64,000 nt of DNA from Sipunculus nudus (GCA_026874595.1 JAPPUL010000076.1:684001-748000), one strand, 5' to 3'; counted from the first letter of the stretch, positions 45,403-54,174 are shown. Notes: generated by a model not told the origin, from the letters alone. Numbers and translations: made by a program.

Positions 45403-46341
45403 ATGATACAGGGTCTTGACGTAGAAAGTAAGGTAATGCGTTGTAGTACATGCTCGCGGGAGATAAGGTCAAAATATGTAAGAATAGATGAATATAATAA
45501 GATAATGTGCGATAAATGTTATGAAACAGGGACATTATGTCAGATATGCTTTATCCCATCATATGAGAGTTATATAGTATATGGCATTCGAGCGTGTGAG
45601 TCATGTTATGCTAAGAGACATAACTGTTTAAGTTGCCGACGAGACATACTGGGTGAGGAGAGTAAATATATATTTGGCTTACAAGGGTTTTTCTGTATAA
45701 GTTGTTATACCGAGGGTCGTAAATGCGTACGTTGTTCCTATCCTGTAATATATGCTGATGGGTTAAAAGAGGTAGATAAGTTAGAGCTTTGCGTAAAATG
45801 TTATGGACAATCGGTTGTGAGTCAACAAATAGCGCATAATGTACTAACAAATATAAAAGTTATATTAAAGAGGAAGTTTGGGATAGAGACAAAAGACTTT
45901 GGGCTTGAAGTTGTAATAAATCTAGTAGATAAAGAAAAGCTTACAAGTATTTTAAATGTAAGAAATAAAGAAGCGAGATCTAAGAAAAAGTCTTCTCTTG
46001 GCGTGAGTGTAGGGAAGCAGGTACATACAATAAGTAAAGATAAAACCTATGTAATATATAGCTTAGTAGGTTTACATATAAGGAGCTTCATATCGCATAT
46101 AACGTATGAGTATGCAAAGATATTGGCAAGAGAGTTTTGTCCTGATGATATAAACGAAGGTGTTAGAGGAGGGTTTATAAGTTTCATATCAATAAAGCTA
46201 CTATGGTTACTTGGTTATCATACCGAGATAGAACGTATATGTAATGAATACAATGCCTATAGTAGTAATTTGAGGAAGCTTAACTTTATAGAGAAGGCAG
46301 AGGGGATAAAGGGTATTTTAGAGTATCTTAAAAGCAGCTAA
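45403..46341 (+). CDS. Multi-zinc-ribbon protein resembling LIM/DA1-like proteins
   Basis: 312 residues. The first half (about residues 13-135) has nine Cys-x2-Cys pairs in LIM-like alternation (CSTC, CDKC, CQIC, CESC, CLSC, CISC, CVRC, CVKC and others), enough for several structural zinc sites. The second half (about 140-310) resembles the DA1-like domain: a FGIETKDFGLEVVINLVDKE strand, YVIYSLVGLHI, then a helix and NEG (Asn251-Gly253). Where DA1 peptidases have HExxH, this has HITYE (His232-Glu236), so catalysis is doubtful. ATG 45403 has a strong GGAGG 9 nt upstream. Family link is tentative. Confidence 0.6.
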   Translation: MIQGLDVESKVMRCSTCSREIRSKYVRIDEYNKIMCDKCYETGTLCQICFIPSYESYIVYGIRACESCYAKRHNCLSCRRDILGEESKYIFGLQGFFCISCYTEGRKCVRCSYPVIYADGLKEVDKLELCVKCYGQSVVSQQIAHNVLTNIKVILKRKFGIETKDFGLEVVINLVDKEKLTSILNVRNKEARSKKKSSLGVSVGKQVHTISKDKTYVIYSLVGLHIRSFISHITYEYAKILAREFCPDDINEGVRGGFISFISIKLLWLLGYHTEIERICNEYNAYSSNLRKLNFIEKAEGIKGILEYLKSS

Positions 46342-46517
46342 AATGTTATATAAAAACTATTAAAATAAAAAACGATATAATCTTGTTAAGTATAAACTAC
46401 AACTTTTGTTTACGAAATAAAGCATTATTTAAGAGAGCGAGGAATAGCTTTAACAAAGCGTCATGGATAAAACTTCCTACTTGATAAAAACATCTTAGAA
46501 AAGCTAATAACTGCGTT
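46288..46517 (+). repeat. Partial tandem duplication, copy 1
   Basis: Spans the last 54 bp of the zinc-cluster gene, the following gap, and a 5' piece of rsmA. It recurs at 46549-46777 with a period of 261 bp (260 after a one-base indel). About ten scattered substitutions separate the copies, so this is an aged duplication. Confidence 0.9.
46383..46517 (+). pseudogene. Broken 5' fragment of rsmA
   Basis: Begins with the same TTG and coding sequence as intact rsmA at 46644, but has one extra base near 46404 that shifts the frame, a CAA-to-TAA change in the original frame, and then loses similarity after about 45 codons. It cannot make a functional methyltransferase. Confidence 0.85.
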
Positions 46518-46548
46518 GAAATCATCAAAGGGAGAGAGGGAAGCTAGG

Positions 46549-46777
46549 ATAGAGAAGGCAGAGGGGATAAAAGGGGTTTTAGAGTATATTAAAAGCAGCT
46601 AAAATGTTATATAAAAACTATTAAAATAAAAAACGATATAATCTTGTTAAGTATAAACTACAATTCAGTTTACGAAATAAAGCATTATTTAAGAGAGCGA
46701 GGAATAGCTTTAACAAAGCGTCATGGACAAAACTTCCTACTTGATAAAAACATCTTGGAAAAGCTAGTAACTTCGTT
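46549..46777 (+). repeat. Partial tandem duplication, copy 2
   Basis: Second unit. Its left end (46549-46602) repeats the last 17 codons and stop of the zinc-cluster gene as a detached remnant, and its right end is the true beginning of rsmA. The 31 bp between the two copies (46518-46548) are unique. Confidence 0.9.
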
Positions 46778-47534
46778 AGCGTTAGCAGAGGATGAAAAGG
46801 TATTGGAGATAGGAGGCGGGCTTGGGCATCTTACAGCAAAACTACTTGAGAATAAATTTAAAGTTACAGTATTTGAGATAGATAAGAAGCTATCAGAATG
46901 TCTTAAAGAGCGGTTTGCGGGGCAGGAGAGAGTAAAAGTGATACATCATGATTTTCTCAAAGTATCTTTGTCAGACTATGTAGAAGGTGCTAAAAGCATT
47001 TCGATAGTAGGTAATATCCCTTATAATATAACAACGCCCATAATAACAAAATGTATTAATGCTTTTGTTTTAAGTTCTAATTCTTATAGTATAAGATATT
47101 TACTTTTCTTGGTACAAAAAGATGTAGCTCATAGGATAGTGTCAAGGGAGGGGAGTAAGGAATATGGATCATTATCGGTATTTTGTCAAGCTTATTGTTG
47201 TCCAAGAATATTGTTTAATGTATCTAAGGAAGTTTTTTATCCAAAGCCAAAGATAGAGTCTAGCGCGCTATTATTTGATTTTAGAAATAGCAATGAAAAA
47301 ATGGGTCAGATAAAAGATAAAAAGCTGTTCGAAAAGCTATTAAAGATAAGTTTTGGCAAGCGTCGAAAGACTTTATATAATTGCCTTAAAACAAGTGATT
47401 TGGGATATAGTGATTATGAACTTGCCAGAGTGTTAGAAGAAGCTCAGATAGGGCTTAAAGTGCGTGCTGAGGAGCTTGGGTATAAAAAGTTTGTTGAACT
47501 TTCTAATAAGTTGAGTATATTATATTTCAAATAA
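46644..47534 (+). CDS. rsmA: 16S rRNA (adenine1518-N6/adenine1519-N6)-dimethyltransferase
   Basis: Also known as KsgA. Dimethylates two adenines in helix 45 of 16S rRNA during late 30S assembly. Motifs: HGQNFLLDKNILEKLV (about residues 24-39), the SAM-binding LEIGGGLGHLTAKLL, DFLKV, the catalytic NIPYNITTPII, and the C-terminal domain with FGKRRKTLYNCL. 296 residues is normal. The start is TTG at 46644, kept in the decayed upstream copy as well. The leader between 46549 and 46643 is duplicated sequence from the preceding gene end. Confidence 0.95.
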   Translation: MLSINYNSVYEIKHYLRERGIALTKRHGQNFLLDKNILEKLVTSLALAEDEKVLEIGGGLGHLTAKLLENKFKVTVFEIDKKLSECLKERFAGQERVKVIHHDFLKVSLSDYVEGAKSISIVGNIPYNITTPIITKCINAFVLSSNSYSIRYLLFLVQKDVAHRIVSREGSKEYGSLSVFCQAYCCPRILFNVSKEVFYPKPKIESSALLFDFRNSNEKMGQIKDKKLFEKLLKISFGKRRKTLYNCLKTSDLGYSDYELARVLEEAQIGLKVRAEELGYKKFVELSNKLSILYFK

Positions 47535-47588
47535 TTTACAAACAAAGTAAATATATTTAAAGAATTATAATTTAAGGAGGATATATTT

Positions 47589-48026
47589 TTGAATGCAATA
47601 AAGTACTATGTACTTCTTTTAATTATTTTAGGGTTTACAGGAGTTTTTGTAAATGGCTGTGGAGGTGGTGATAAGAACGCTTCTACAGAAACTAAAACAG
47701 CAGTAAAAACGGAAAAAGAGCCTGCCCCAAAACCTGAGGAGGCACCAAAATCAGAAGTTGCATCAGGAGGAGTTAGTGTAGGAGGTAGTGTAGGAAGTAG
47801 CGGTGAAGATTTATTTGATGAAAAAGGGTGTGCCTCATGCCATTTTGAGGATGAGGGGACAGTAAGGGAGCCATATCCAAGCAAGCAGTTATTAGCAGCT
47901 TTGAGTTATGAAGAGTTTCGTAAGGTAAGTAAAGAGGGTCGCCCTGGAACATTAATGACACCCCAAGACCTAAGTGATGAAGAAGCAAAGACTATCTACG
48001 AGTGGATAAAACAGTTTAAGAAGTAG
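47589..48026 (+). CDS. Mono-haem c-type cytochrome lipoprotein
   Basis: A 145-residue lipoprotein: signal sequence with lipobox VNGC (Cys24), a Pro/Lys/Glu/Gly-rich linker (about 30-72), then a small cytochrome c domain with haem-binding CASCH (Cys81, Cys84, His85) and the likely axial Met123 in TLMTP. It would carry single electrons on the outer face of a membrane. TTG 47589 is preceded by a strong AAGGAGG. No oxidase, bc1 or cytochrome-maturation gene is nearby, so its redox partner is unknown. Confidence 0.87.
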   Translation: MNAIKYYVLLLIILGFTGVFVNGCGGGDKNASTETKTAVKTEKEPAPKPEEAPKSEVASGGVSVGGSVGSSGEDLFDEKGCASCHFEDEGTVREPYPSKQLLAALSYEEFRKVSKEGRPGTLMTPQDLSDEEAKTIYEWIKQFKK

Positions 48027-48035
48027 TAAGGTAAG

Positions 48036-48134
48036 AGCTTAAGGAGGGCGGTAGGGTCGTGCCTCCCTCCCTAGGGGCCATCATTATGCTTGGTCATTAT
48101 ATCGATTGTCTTTTTATAAAAGGCTCCTAAAGCT
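48036..48134. other. Structured convergent intergenic region (possible terminator or small RNA)
   Basis: AGCTTAAGGAG (48036-48046) can pair with CTCCTAAAGCT (48124-48134) with one mismatch. Inside, GGAGGGCGGTA (48043-48053) can pair with TGCCTCCCTCC (48060-48070), and AGGGGCC (48073-48079) with GGCTCCT (48122-48128). These pairings partly exclude each other. No T-tract directly follows either stem. It lies between a cytochrome gene and a convergent hydrolase gene. Confidence 0.45.
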
Positions 48135-48158
48135 TTAACTTTCTCATTAATAATACTT

Positions 48159-49220
48159 TTATAATACTTTGGATGATTTTAAAAAACCGAGCAAGATGTC
48201 ATTAACCTCGGCCCGAAAACTTTTCATCCTGCCTGCATTCTTGATATAACTCATAAAAGTTCTATTAGAAAGTATGGCAATACCGATATTTAAATTTCTG
48301 TCAAGCCATACTGAAGTACCTGTAAAGCCGGTATGCCCAAACGACTTGCTAGTAAATAAGTTTCCCATAGAGCCAGGTGTTTTAATTTGGAAACCAAGTC
48401 CCCAATTATCTAAGAAGTTTTTAGACATTAAACTAACGCTTTCATGAGAAAGGAGATTAGTATCGTTGTAAGAGCCTGAGTTAAGGATCATCTTAGAGTA
48501 AGTAAAAACGTCATAGGCATTGGCAAAAAGTCCGGCATTGCCACCTATAGAGTCAAATAGCAAGGAATTATCATCATGAACCTCACCCCAAATGTTTTTA
48601 CGTTGTTTAGAATTGCCGGTAGGCACTATCTTTTTTAAGAGAGTTTTGCTTGGCCTAAAGTAGGAGTTTTGCATATTAAGAGGTTTAAATATAAGTTCTT
48701 GAGCTAAAACATCTAACGGTTTTTTAGCTATTTTTTCTATAATAAGCTTTAAAATTATATAACCAAGACAGCTATAGACGGCCTTATGCCCGGCTTTATT
48801 TATTTGAGGAGTTAGTAGTAACTCTTTAGTTGCCTGTTCTTTAGAACGGTCATTTTCATAGAGCGGCAACCAATCAGGCAGACCAGATGAATGACTTAGA
48901 AGATGAGCAATTGACACCTTTTGTTTTTCGGTATCGCTATTAAATAATGGCAAGAACTTATGAACCTTATCATGAATAGAAAGCTCGTTTTGCTCATAAA
49001 GCATAAAAGTAAGAGTAGCAGTAACAAAAGGTTTAGTTAAGGAAGCAAGGTCAAATATGCTATTTTTAGGTAAGGGGGTATTTGCGATTATATTACCATA
49101 AGCCTTTTGGAATAAGATTTTGTGGTTATTGAATAATATAATATCAACAGCGGCAAAAGTTTTCTTTTGTATAGCCTTATGGACAAGGGTATCTAGTAAT
49201 TGAATATGCTTTTCAAACAT
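48159..49220 (-). CDS. Serine hydrolase of the beta-lactamase/PBP family
   Basis: A 353-residue class C beta-lactamase-like enzyme, more probably an esterase or peptidase. The SLTK motif gives nucleophile Ser60 and Lys63; the tyrosine motif is YSCLGY (Tyr149; Asn of the usual YSN is replaced by Cys); and the KTG equivalent is HTG in FGHTGFTGTSVW. Also seen is the SHSSGLPDWLPLY segment. No signal peptide is apparent, suggesting a cytosolic or otherwise exported enzyme. Substrate unknown. The 359-bp gap to korA (49221-49579) is AT-rich; it holds a weak AGAG/CTCT stem followed by eight T at 49414-49434 and nothing else recognised. Confidence 0.85.
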   Translation of the reverse strand: MFEKHIQLLDTLVHKAIQKKTFAAVDIILFNNHKILFQKAYGNIIANTPLPKNSIFDLASLTKPFVTATLTFMLYEQNELSIHDKVHKFLPLFNSDTEKQKVSIAHLLSHSSGLPDWLPLYENDRSKEQATKELLLTPQINKAGHKAVYSCLGYIILKLIIEKIAKKPLDVLAQELIFKPLNMQNSYFRPSKTLLKKIVPTGNSKQRKNIWGEVHDDNSLLFDSIGGNAGLFANAYDVFTYSKMILNSGSYNDTNLLSHESVSLMSKNFLDNWGLGFQIKTPGSMGNLFTSKSFGHTGFTGTSVWLDRNLNIGIAILSNRTFMSYIKNAGRMKSFRAEVNDILLGFLKSSKVL

Positions 49221-49579
49221 AACATAATATATTGATTAAATAGGTTTAATAATACTAATTTTATAGAGATATATAGTATAAAATAGATTGTTAGAGTTGT
49301 GGTAGTTTTCCTGTGTAAAAAGATAAGGTAGGTATTAAAATAAAGCATTAGAATAATAAAACAAAGCAAGAGGATCGGAATTAGTTTATCTATCTTATAG
49401 GTTATAGGCTTATAGAGAAAAGGCTCTTTTTTTTAGTAAAGAGACTAAACTGGTTGTTTTCTTTGTGAATAGTAATGTTTATCTTATATAACTAATTAAC
49501 GTTTATTTTATAGTTTGCTTTATAAAGGGATGAGTAATTAAAGTATACAAAAAATAATAGGAATAGATAAGGAGGCAGT

Positions 49580-51334
49580 ATGGCAAGAGATTTAACATTG
49601 AAGATAGGCGGAGAAGGAGGGGAAGGGGTAATTAGTGCAGGGGACTTTCTAATGCGCTCAGCAACGCGAGTAGGCATGGAAGTTGTAACATTTAAAAGTT
49701 TCCCTGCAGAGATTAAAGGAGGATATGCATTATCTCAAGTTCGAGTATCAGATGAGGAGATATTATCGCAAGGGGATTCATTTCATATACTACTTGCCTT
49801 TAATGGGGAAGCATTTGAAGTAAATAAGAGTCTTTTGCGTCCTGGAACAGTATGTGTATATGATAGTGGGCCTGAGGCAGATTTTGAACCTGAGGATATT
49901 GAAGGGGTAACAATGTATCCGGTTCCGATGAGCGGGATAGCCAAGAAGGAGCTTGGTGCTTATATAACAAAGAATATGGTAGCACTTGGAGCGGCATCGG
50001 AATTATTTAAGATACCGATGAGTAGTTTAAAGGACTCTGTAAAAGAAAAGTTTTCGAAGAAGGGAGAGAAAATCGTCGACTTAAATTATAAGGCCCTAGA
50101 AGCGGGCGCACAATACGTTAGGGAAAATATAAAAAAGACAGATAAGTATATATTCCCTGAGGCGCGCAAGTCACGAGATGTAATAGTAATAGAGGGTAAT
50201 GAGGCAATAGCGCTTGGGGCGACTATGGCAGGCTGTTCATATTACGGGGCATATCCGATAACGCCAGCGACAACGGTAGGAAACTATTTATCAGAGATGA
50301 TTTTGGGGACAGGGGGATATGTCTATCAATCAGAGGATGAGATATCAGCATTAGGTACATGTTTGGGAGCGAGTTTTGCAGGAGCTAAGGCATTGAGTGC
50401 AACATCAGGACCTGGCGTATCATTAATGAATGAGTTAATAGGGCTTGGTGTTATGGCGGAACTGCCTGTTGTCATAGTGAACGTACAAAGGGGTGGTCCA
50501 AGTACAGGGATGCCAACTCGTCATGATCAAGGTGATTTGATGCAAGCGATATATGGTAGTCACGGAGACTCTCCAAAGATAGTGCTTGCGCCGAGTAATG
50601 TGAAGGAGAATTTGTATTTGACAATAGATGCATTTAATTTGGCAGAACGTTATCAAAGTCCAGTATTGCTATTAACGGATGCATCTTTGGCACTACGAGT
50701 TGAGGCTATCGATAGGCCTGATATGAGTAAGATAAAGATAGAGCACCGAGTTATTGGTAGAAACGGAAGAGGAGACAATGGAACATTTTTAAGATATCTA
50801 GATACAGAAGATGGGATATCGCCGATGGGGATACCTGGCAACAGTGGGGAATCATATGCAGCAACAGGGCTTGAACATGCGGAGAATTCGGGTCCTCGAA
50901 CGAATCCAGATACAAGGACAAAGATGACAGAAAAGAGGTGGCGAAAATTTGATAATATAGAGGATGAGTATGAAGGTGCGGTAGTTAAAGATGAGCAGGA
51001 TGGAGCGCGTGTAGGGGTTATGAGTTGGGGGCTTACCCAATCTATAGCATCGGAGGCGGTAGCAAGGCTTAGAGTAGGCGGTGAAAAGGTCTCAGCGTTG
51101 TATCCTAAGTTATTATGGCCCCTTCCTAAGAAAGCAATAGAAAGTTTTGCGTCGAAACTAGACAAGATAGTAATACCGGAAGCAAATTTTCAAGGGCAGT
51201 TTGCAAGACTAGTAAAATCAATGTTGCCGTTGCATGAGAAGATAGAAACGCTTAATGTGTATAGGGGGGAACCATTTATACCAAAAGAAATAGAAGAATG
51301 TCTACGTGGGCTTTTGCAAAAGGTAAAGGTATAA
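49580..51334 (+). CDS. korA: 2-oxoacid:ferredoxin oxidoreductase, fused gamma-alpha subunit
   Basis: Oxidises a 2-oxoacid (2-oxoglutarate or pyruvate) with CoA and reduces ferredoxin. The N-terminal gamma domain (about residues 4-185) starts LKIGGEGGEGVISAGDF; the alpha domain follows with EGNEAIALGATMAG, YPITPAT and the conserved QRGGPSTGMPTRHDQGDLMQ stretch; the C-terminal part (about 465-584) has VMSWGLTQS. 584 residues is typical of the two-subunit KorAB type. ATG 49580 has AAGGAGG upstream. It supplies ferredoxin that the Rnf proteins could use. Substrate is not decided by sequence here. Confidence 0.92.
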   Translation: MARDLTLKIGGEGGEGVISAGDFLMRSATRVGMEVVTFKSFPAEIKGGYALSQVRVSDEEILSQGDSFHILLAFNGEAFEVNKSLLRPGTVCVYDSGPEADFEPEDIEGVTMYPVPMSGIAKKELGAYITKNMVALGAASELFKIPMSSLKDSVKEKFSKKGEKIVDLNYKALEAGAQYVRENIKKTDKYIFPEARKSRDVIVIEGNEAIALGATMAGCSYYGAYPITPATTVGNYLSEMILGTGGYVYQSEDEISALGTCLGASFAGAKALSATSGPGVSLMNELIGLGVMAELPVVIVNVQRGGPSTGMPTRHDQGDLMQAIYGSHGDSPKIVLAPSNVKENLYLTIDAFNLAERYQSPVLLLTDASLALRVEAIDRPDMSKIKIEHRVIGRNGRGDNGTFLRYLDTEDGISPMGIPGNSGESYAATGLEHAENSGPRTNPDTRTKMTEKRWRKFDNIEDEYEGAVVKDEQDGARVGVMSWGLTQSIASEAVARLRVGGEKVSALYPKLLWPLPKKAIESFASKLDKIVIPEANFQGQFARLVKSMLPLHEKIETLNVYRGEPFIPKEIEECLRGLLQKVKV

Positions 51335-51435
51335 ATAATTCTTTATGTTAGAGGATATTCTGGGGTTTAGAATATAACAAATAAAAGTAAAAGAGATTAA
51401 ATCTGATAATTATAGAAGAAGAAAAGGAGAGATAT

Positions 51436-52338
51436 ATGAAAGTATTAGCAGAGCCGATAAAGCCAAAAGAGTATAGGAGTGAGATAGAGCCGACCTGGTG
51501 TCCTGGGTGCGGTGATTTTGGAGTGGTAACATCACTTACAAAGGTTATGAGCGAGCTTAAGATTGATTATGACAATGTAGTTGCGGTATCAGGGATAGGC
51601 TGTTCAAGCCGTTTACCGTTATGGTTAAGGACGTTTGGCTTTCATTCATGCCATGGCAGGGCGTTGCCGGTTGCCATAGGAGCAAAGATGGCCAATCCGG
51701 AGTTGCAAGTGTTGGTTACAATAGGAGATGGAGATATGTTTTCGATAGGAGCAGGACATGTTCCACACAGCGCACGTAGAAACTTTGATATAACAGTATT
51801 GTGTATGGATAATAATATTTATGCACTAACAAAAAATCAAGTATCTCCTACAAGCCGTGAGGGCAAGCCAGGAAGTTTAACACCTTATGGGACATTGGAT
51901 AAGCCAATAAATCCTATAGAGCTTATGATAACGTATGGAGCAACTTATGTGGCTCAGACTTATACGGGTAGCATGAAGCAGATGACAAACATAATACGAG
52001 AGGCAATAATGCATAAAGGCTTTTCGTTTGTCAATATGTTGTCTCCGTGTCCAACTTATAATTTACATGAAACGTTTAAATATTATAAGCCTCGAGTTTA
52101 TGATATAAATGAAAACGGTTTTAAGGATGTTGGAGATAGGCTTAAGGCGCTTGAGATATCAAGTACGGCAACAGACCATCAGTACGATGAGAGTGCACAA
52201 ATACCAGTTGGGGTATTTTATAAAAAGGATGAGCCTATATTTACTGAGCGTCTTGCACAGTTAAAAAATCAGTATAAAGGCTATCTTGATGATACGTCTA
52301 ATCCTAATTGGAACAAGTTGTTTGATAAGTTTGCGTAG
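51436..52338 (+). CDS. korB: 2-oxoacid:ferredoxin oxidoreductase, beta subunit
   Basis: ThDP- and 4Fe-4S-binding subunit. CPGCGDFG (about residues 22-29), the cysteine in SGIGCSSR, and SPCPTYN (about 206-212) supply the cluster ligands; HGRALPVAIGAKMANP and the ThDP motif GDGDMFSIGAGH through MDNNIYALT are complete. 300 residues is normal for the two-subunit enzymes. It lies 101 bp after korA on the same strand, with GGAGAG before its ATG. No separate ferredoxin (korD) or gamma gene is present. Confidence 0.93.
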   Translation: MKVLAEPIKPKEYRSEIEPTWCPGCGDFGVVTSLTKVMSELKIDYDNVVAVSGIGCSSRLPLWLRTFGFHSCHGRALPVAIGAKMANPELQVLVTIGDGDMFSIGAGHVPHSARRNFDITVLCMDNNIYALTKNQVSPTSREGKPGSLTPYGTLDKPINPIELMITYGATYVAQTYTGSMKQMTNIIREAIMHKGFSFVNMLSPCPTYNLHETFKYYKPRVYDINENGFKDVGDRLKALEISSTATDHQYDESAQIPVGVFYKKDEPIFTERLAQLKNQYKGYLDDTSNPNWNKLFDKFA

Positions 52339-52373
52339 AAGCATAGTAACGGATTTAATACTTTTTAGTTATT

Positions 52374-53006
52374 ATGCTTAGTAGAGAAGAGGTTATAGAA
52401 AGGATATCGTCGGGAAACAAGAGTTTTCGGGATGAGGATCTTAGTTGGGCAGATTTGTCGGATATAGATTTTAGAGGAGTTGATTTTGCTGATGCAACTC
52501 TTACAGGGGCTATACTTAAGGGTTCTAAACTAATAAACAGCAATTTAGACAGTGCCTATTTGCCTGAGGTTGATTTGTCTTTTGCGATTATAGAGAATTG
52601 CAATTTACAAAATGCCTTCATGCAAAGGGCAAACTGTTATTGCATGGAAGTTTCTAAGTCTGATATGTCTAATGCCAATTGTTATATTGCAAATTTTGAA
52701 AAGGCACGGTTTAATTTTGTTAGAGCATGTAGGGGAGGTTTTATTGATTCGATTTTTAAGAAAATAAGTATTTCTAGTTCTGACTTTTCAAATACAATAA
52801 TGCGTGGTGTTAATGCTTGTGAGAGTAGTTTTGAGGATGTTGATTTATCTGGTTCTGATCTTAGAAAATGTAATTTTGTTAGTGCTTCGTTTAGAAATAT
52901 ACGTGATGCTGATGTTTTGTATTATGGTAAGTATCCGTGGTCTTCTGTTGGGAAGTTTGTTAGTCGAGAGTGGGATAAGGAATTACCTTACTATAACGCA
53001 GACTAG
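52374..53006 (+). CDS. Pentapeptide-repeat protein
   Basis: 210 residues, with runs of the A(D/N)LxX five-residue pattern: DLSWADLSDIDFRGVDFADA, SKLINSNLDSAYL and later SGSDLRKCNFVSASFRN. These would fold as a right-handed beta helix. A middle section (about residues 75-140) is more degenerate and cysteine-rich (NCNL, NCYCME, NANCYI). No signal peptide. Function is not predictable; some family members bind gyrase but nothing marks this as one. It ends overlapping, by 4 nt, the convergent AMMECR1 gene. Confidence 0.85.
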   Translation: MLSREEVIERISSGNKSFRDEDLSWADLSDIDFRGVDFADATLTGAILKGSKLINSNLDSAYLPEVDLSFAIIENCNLQNAFMQRANCYCMEVSKSDMSNANCYIANFEKARFNFVRACRGGFIDSIFKKISISSSDFSNTIMRGVNACESSFEDVDLSGSDLRKCNFVSASFRNIRDADVLYYGKYPWSSVGKFVSREWDKELPYYNAD

Positions 53007-53554
53007 TGTTTATCAGTGAATATTTGTGCCCTAAATATTTGAATTTCTGCATTTGTTCTCCAAGCATCTTTTGATAGGCTTGCTTTAATAGATACTTGTT
53101 CAAGGAATTGTATTTTATCTAAATTATATTCTATTGCCACCTGAGGTAGTAATAGTCCGTGGCAAACACCTTTTCTTATTATGATGCCGTGAGTGCCTAT
53201 CTTTATTTCTTCTTTAGAGTTTATTAACCTTGGCTTTTCTATTACAGATATCTCTATTGCAATATTTTTATATGATTCCTTTGTCAGTGAAGGGAAACGA
53301 GGATCTTCAAAGGCACTTGAGTAAGCTATCTTTTCTACTGTTTCTATTAGATTCACACTTGGATTTATAACTCCTACGCAACCACACAATCTGCCTTTCT
53401 TATGCAAACTTACGAATGCACCGTTATTCCTTTTATAAAGACTCTTTTGGGGATACAAGCTTATATTTGTTATGCCAAAGATTTTCTCCTCAATTACTTT
53501 CCTCACTACCTGTAGCAGACACTCTTTCTCTTTTGAGTTTAACGCCTTTTCCAT
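53003..53554 (-). CDS. AMMECR1-domain protein
   Basis: 183 residues with the AMMECR1 fold: GAFVSLHKKGRLCGCVGVIN (about residues 47-66), IAYSSAFEDPRFPSLT, IEISVIEKP and GLLLPQVAIEY. The RLCGCVG motif is the family hallmark. In bacteria this is the A component of a widespread three-part set with a MEMO protein and a radical-SAM protein; neither partner is adjacent here. The molecular role of the family is still uncertain. It overlaps the convergent pentapeptide gene by 4 nt. Confidence 0.9.
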   Translation of the reverse strand: MEKALNSKEKECLLQVVRKVIEEKIFGITNISLYPQKSLYKRNNGAFVSLHKKGRLCGCVGVINPSVNLIETVEKIAYSSAFEDPRFPSLTKESYKNIAIEISVIEKPRLINSKEEIKIGTHGIIIRKGVCHGLLLPQVAIEYNLDKIQFLEQVSIKASLSKDAWRTNAEIQIFRAQIFTDKH

Positions 53555-53575
53555 AACTGATTTTTAAAAGATATC

Positions 53576-54148
53576 CTAAATATAAAATACAAAATAAAGC
53601 CCAAATAAATGGCTGAAAAAGAAATTTAGTTCACTCCCCGTATTATAATTAATACCATAGCCTATATCTATATCAAATATTTTGCTAAGATGAAAGCGGC
53701 TTCCTATAAGAAATGAAGTCCTTGCATACAAGCTTTGCCACAAGGTAAGACCTATATTTATTCCTAAATATAGATCTAATGCCTTAAATTGTAGGGGATA
53801 GTATAAAACTCCAAATTCAAGTCCTGTATAGATAATCTGACTTTTTGTGCTACTTGAGGATATTTGTTCTTTTGAGGGTAGGTACGTTGTGAAGATACCT
53901 AATTTTATATCTACTTGTTTATTTGGAAAATATAAAAAACCTAGTGATGAGTATATATCGTAAGCTTTGGGGTTTAAAAGTCCCATGTAAAATCCTCCCC
54001 CCATGTAAAATCCAAACTCCTTTCTTCCGCTTTTCTTTTCGGATGCCGCTTTTAAGTCTAAACTTTCTTTTGTATGTCCTTCTATGCTTACTAAAAGTAC
54101 TACATTTACAAGCAACAAAATCAGTAGCATATTTGACAAGTTATTCAT
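53576..54148 (-). CDS. Secreted beta-rich protein, possibly outer membrane
   Basis: 190 residues with an N-terminal signal sequence (LSNMLLILLLVNVVLLVSIE) and a mature part made of alternating hydrophobic and polar strands rich in Tyr, Phe and Gly (FGFYMGGGFYMGLL, YTGLEFGVLYYPLQF, DLYLGINIGLTLWQSL, IDIGYGINYN). This fits a small beta-barrel, ending in an aromatic-rich strand. No family is recognised. It lies 26 bp downstream of a HEAT-repeat lipoprotein gene on the same strand, probably one transcript. Confidence 0.65.
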   Translation of the reverse strand: MNNLSNMLLILLLVNVVLLVSIEGHTKESLDLKAASEKKSGRKEFGFYMGGGFYMGLLNPKAYDIYSSLGFLYFPNKQVDIKLGIFTTYLPSKEQISSSSTKSQIIYTGLEFGVLYYPLQFKALDLYLGINIGLTLWQSLYARTSFLIGSRFHLSKIFDIDIGYGINYNTGSELNFFFSHLFGLYFVFYI

Positions 54149-54174
54149 TTATCTTAAAATATCTTAAAATTTTT

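Noticed and set aside
49414-49434. Weak stem AGAG/CTCT followed by eight T
   Set aside because: Only 4 bp of stem and no plus-strand gene upstream to terminate; not called as a terminator.
50653-51165. Minus-strand open frame of 170 codons opposite korA
   Set aside because: Entirely inside a clearly identified korA with no sign of its own ribosome-binding site or domain.
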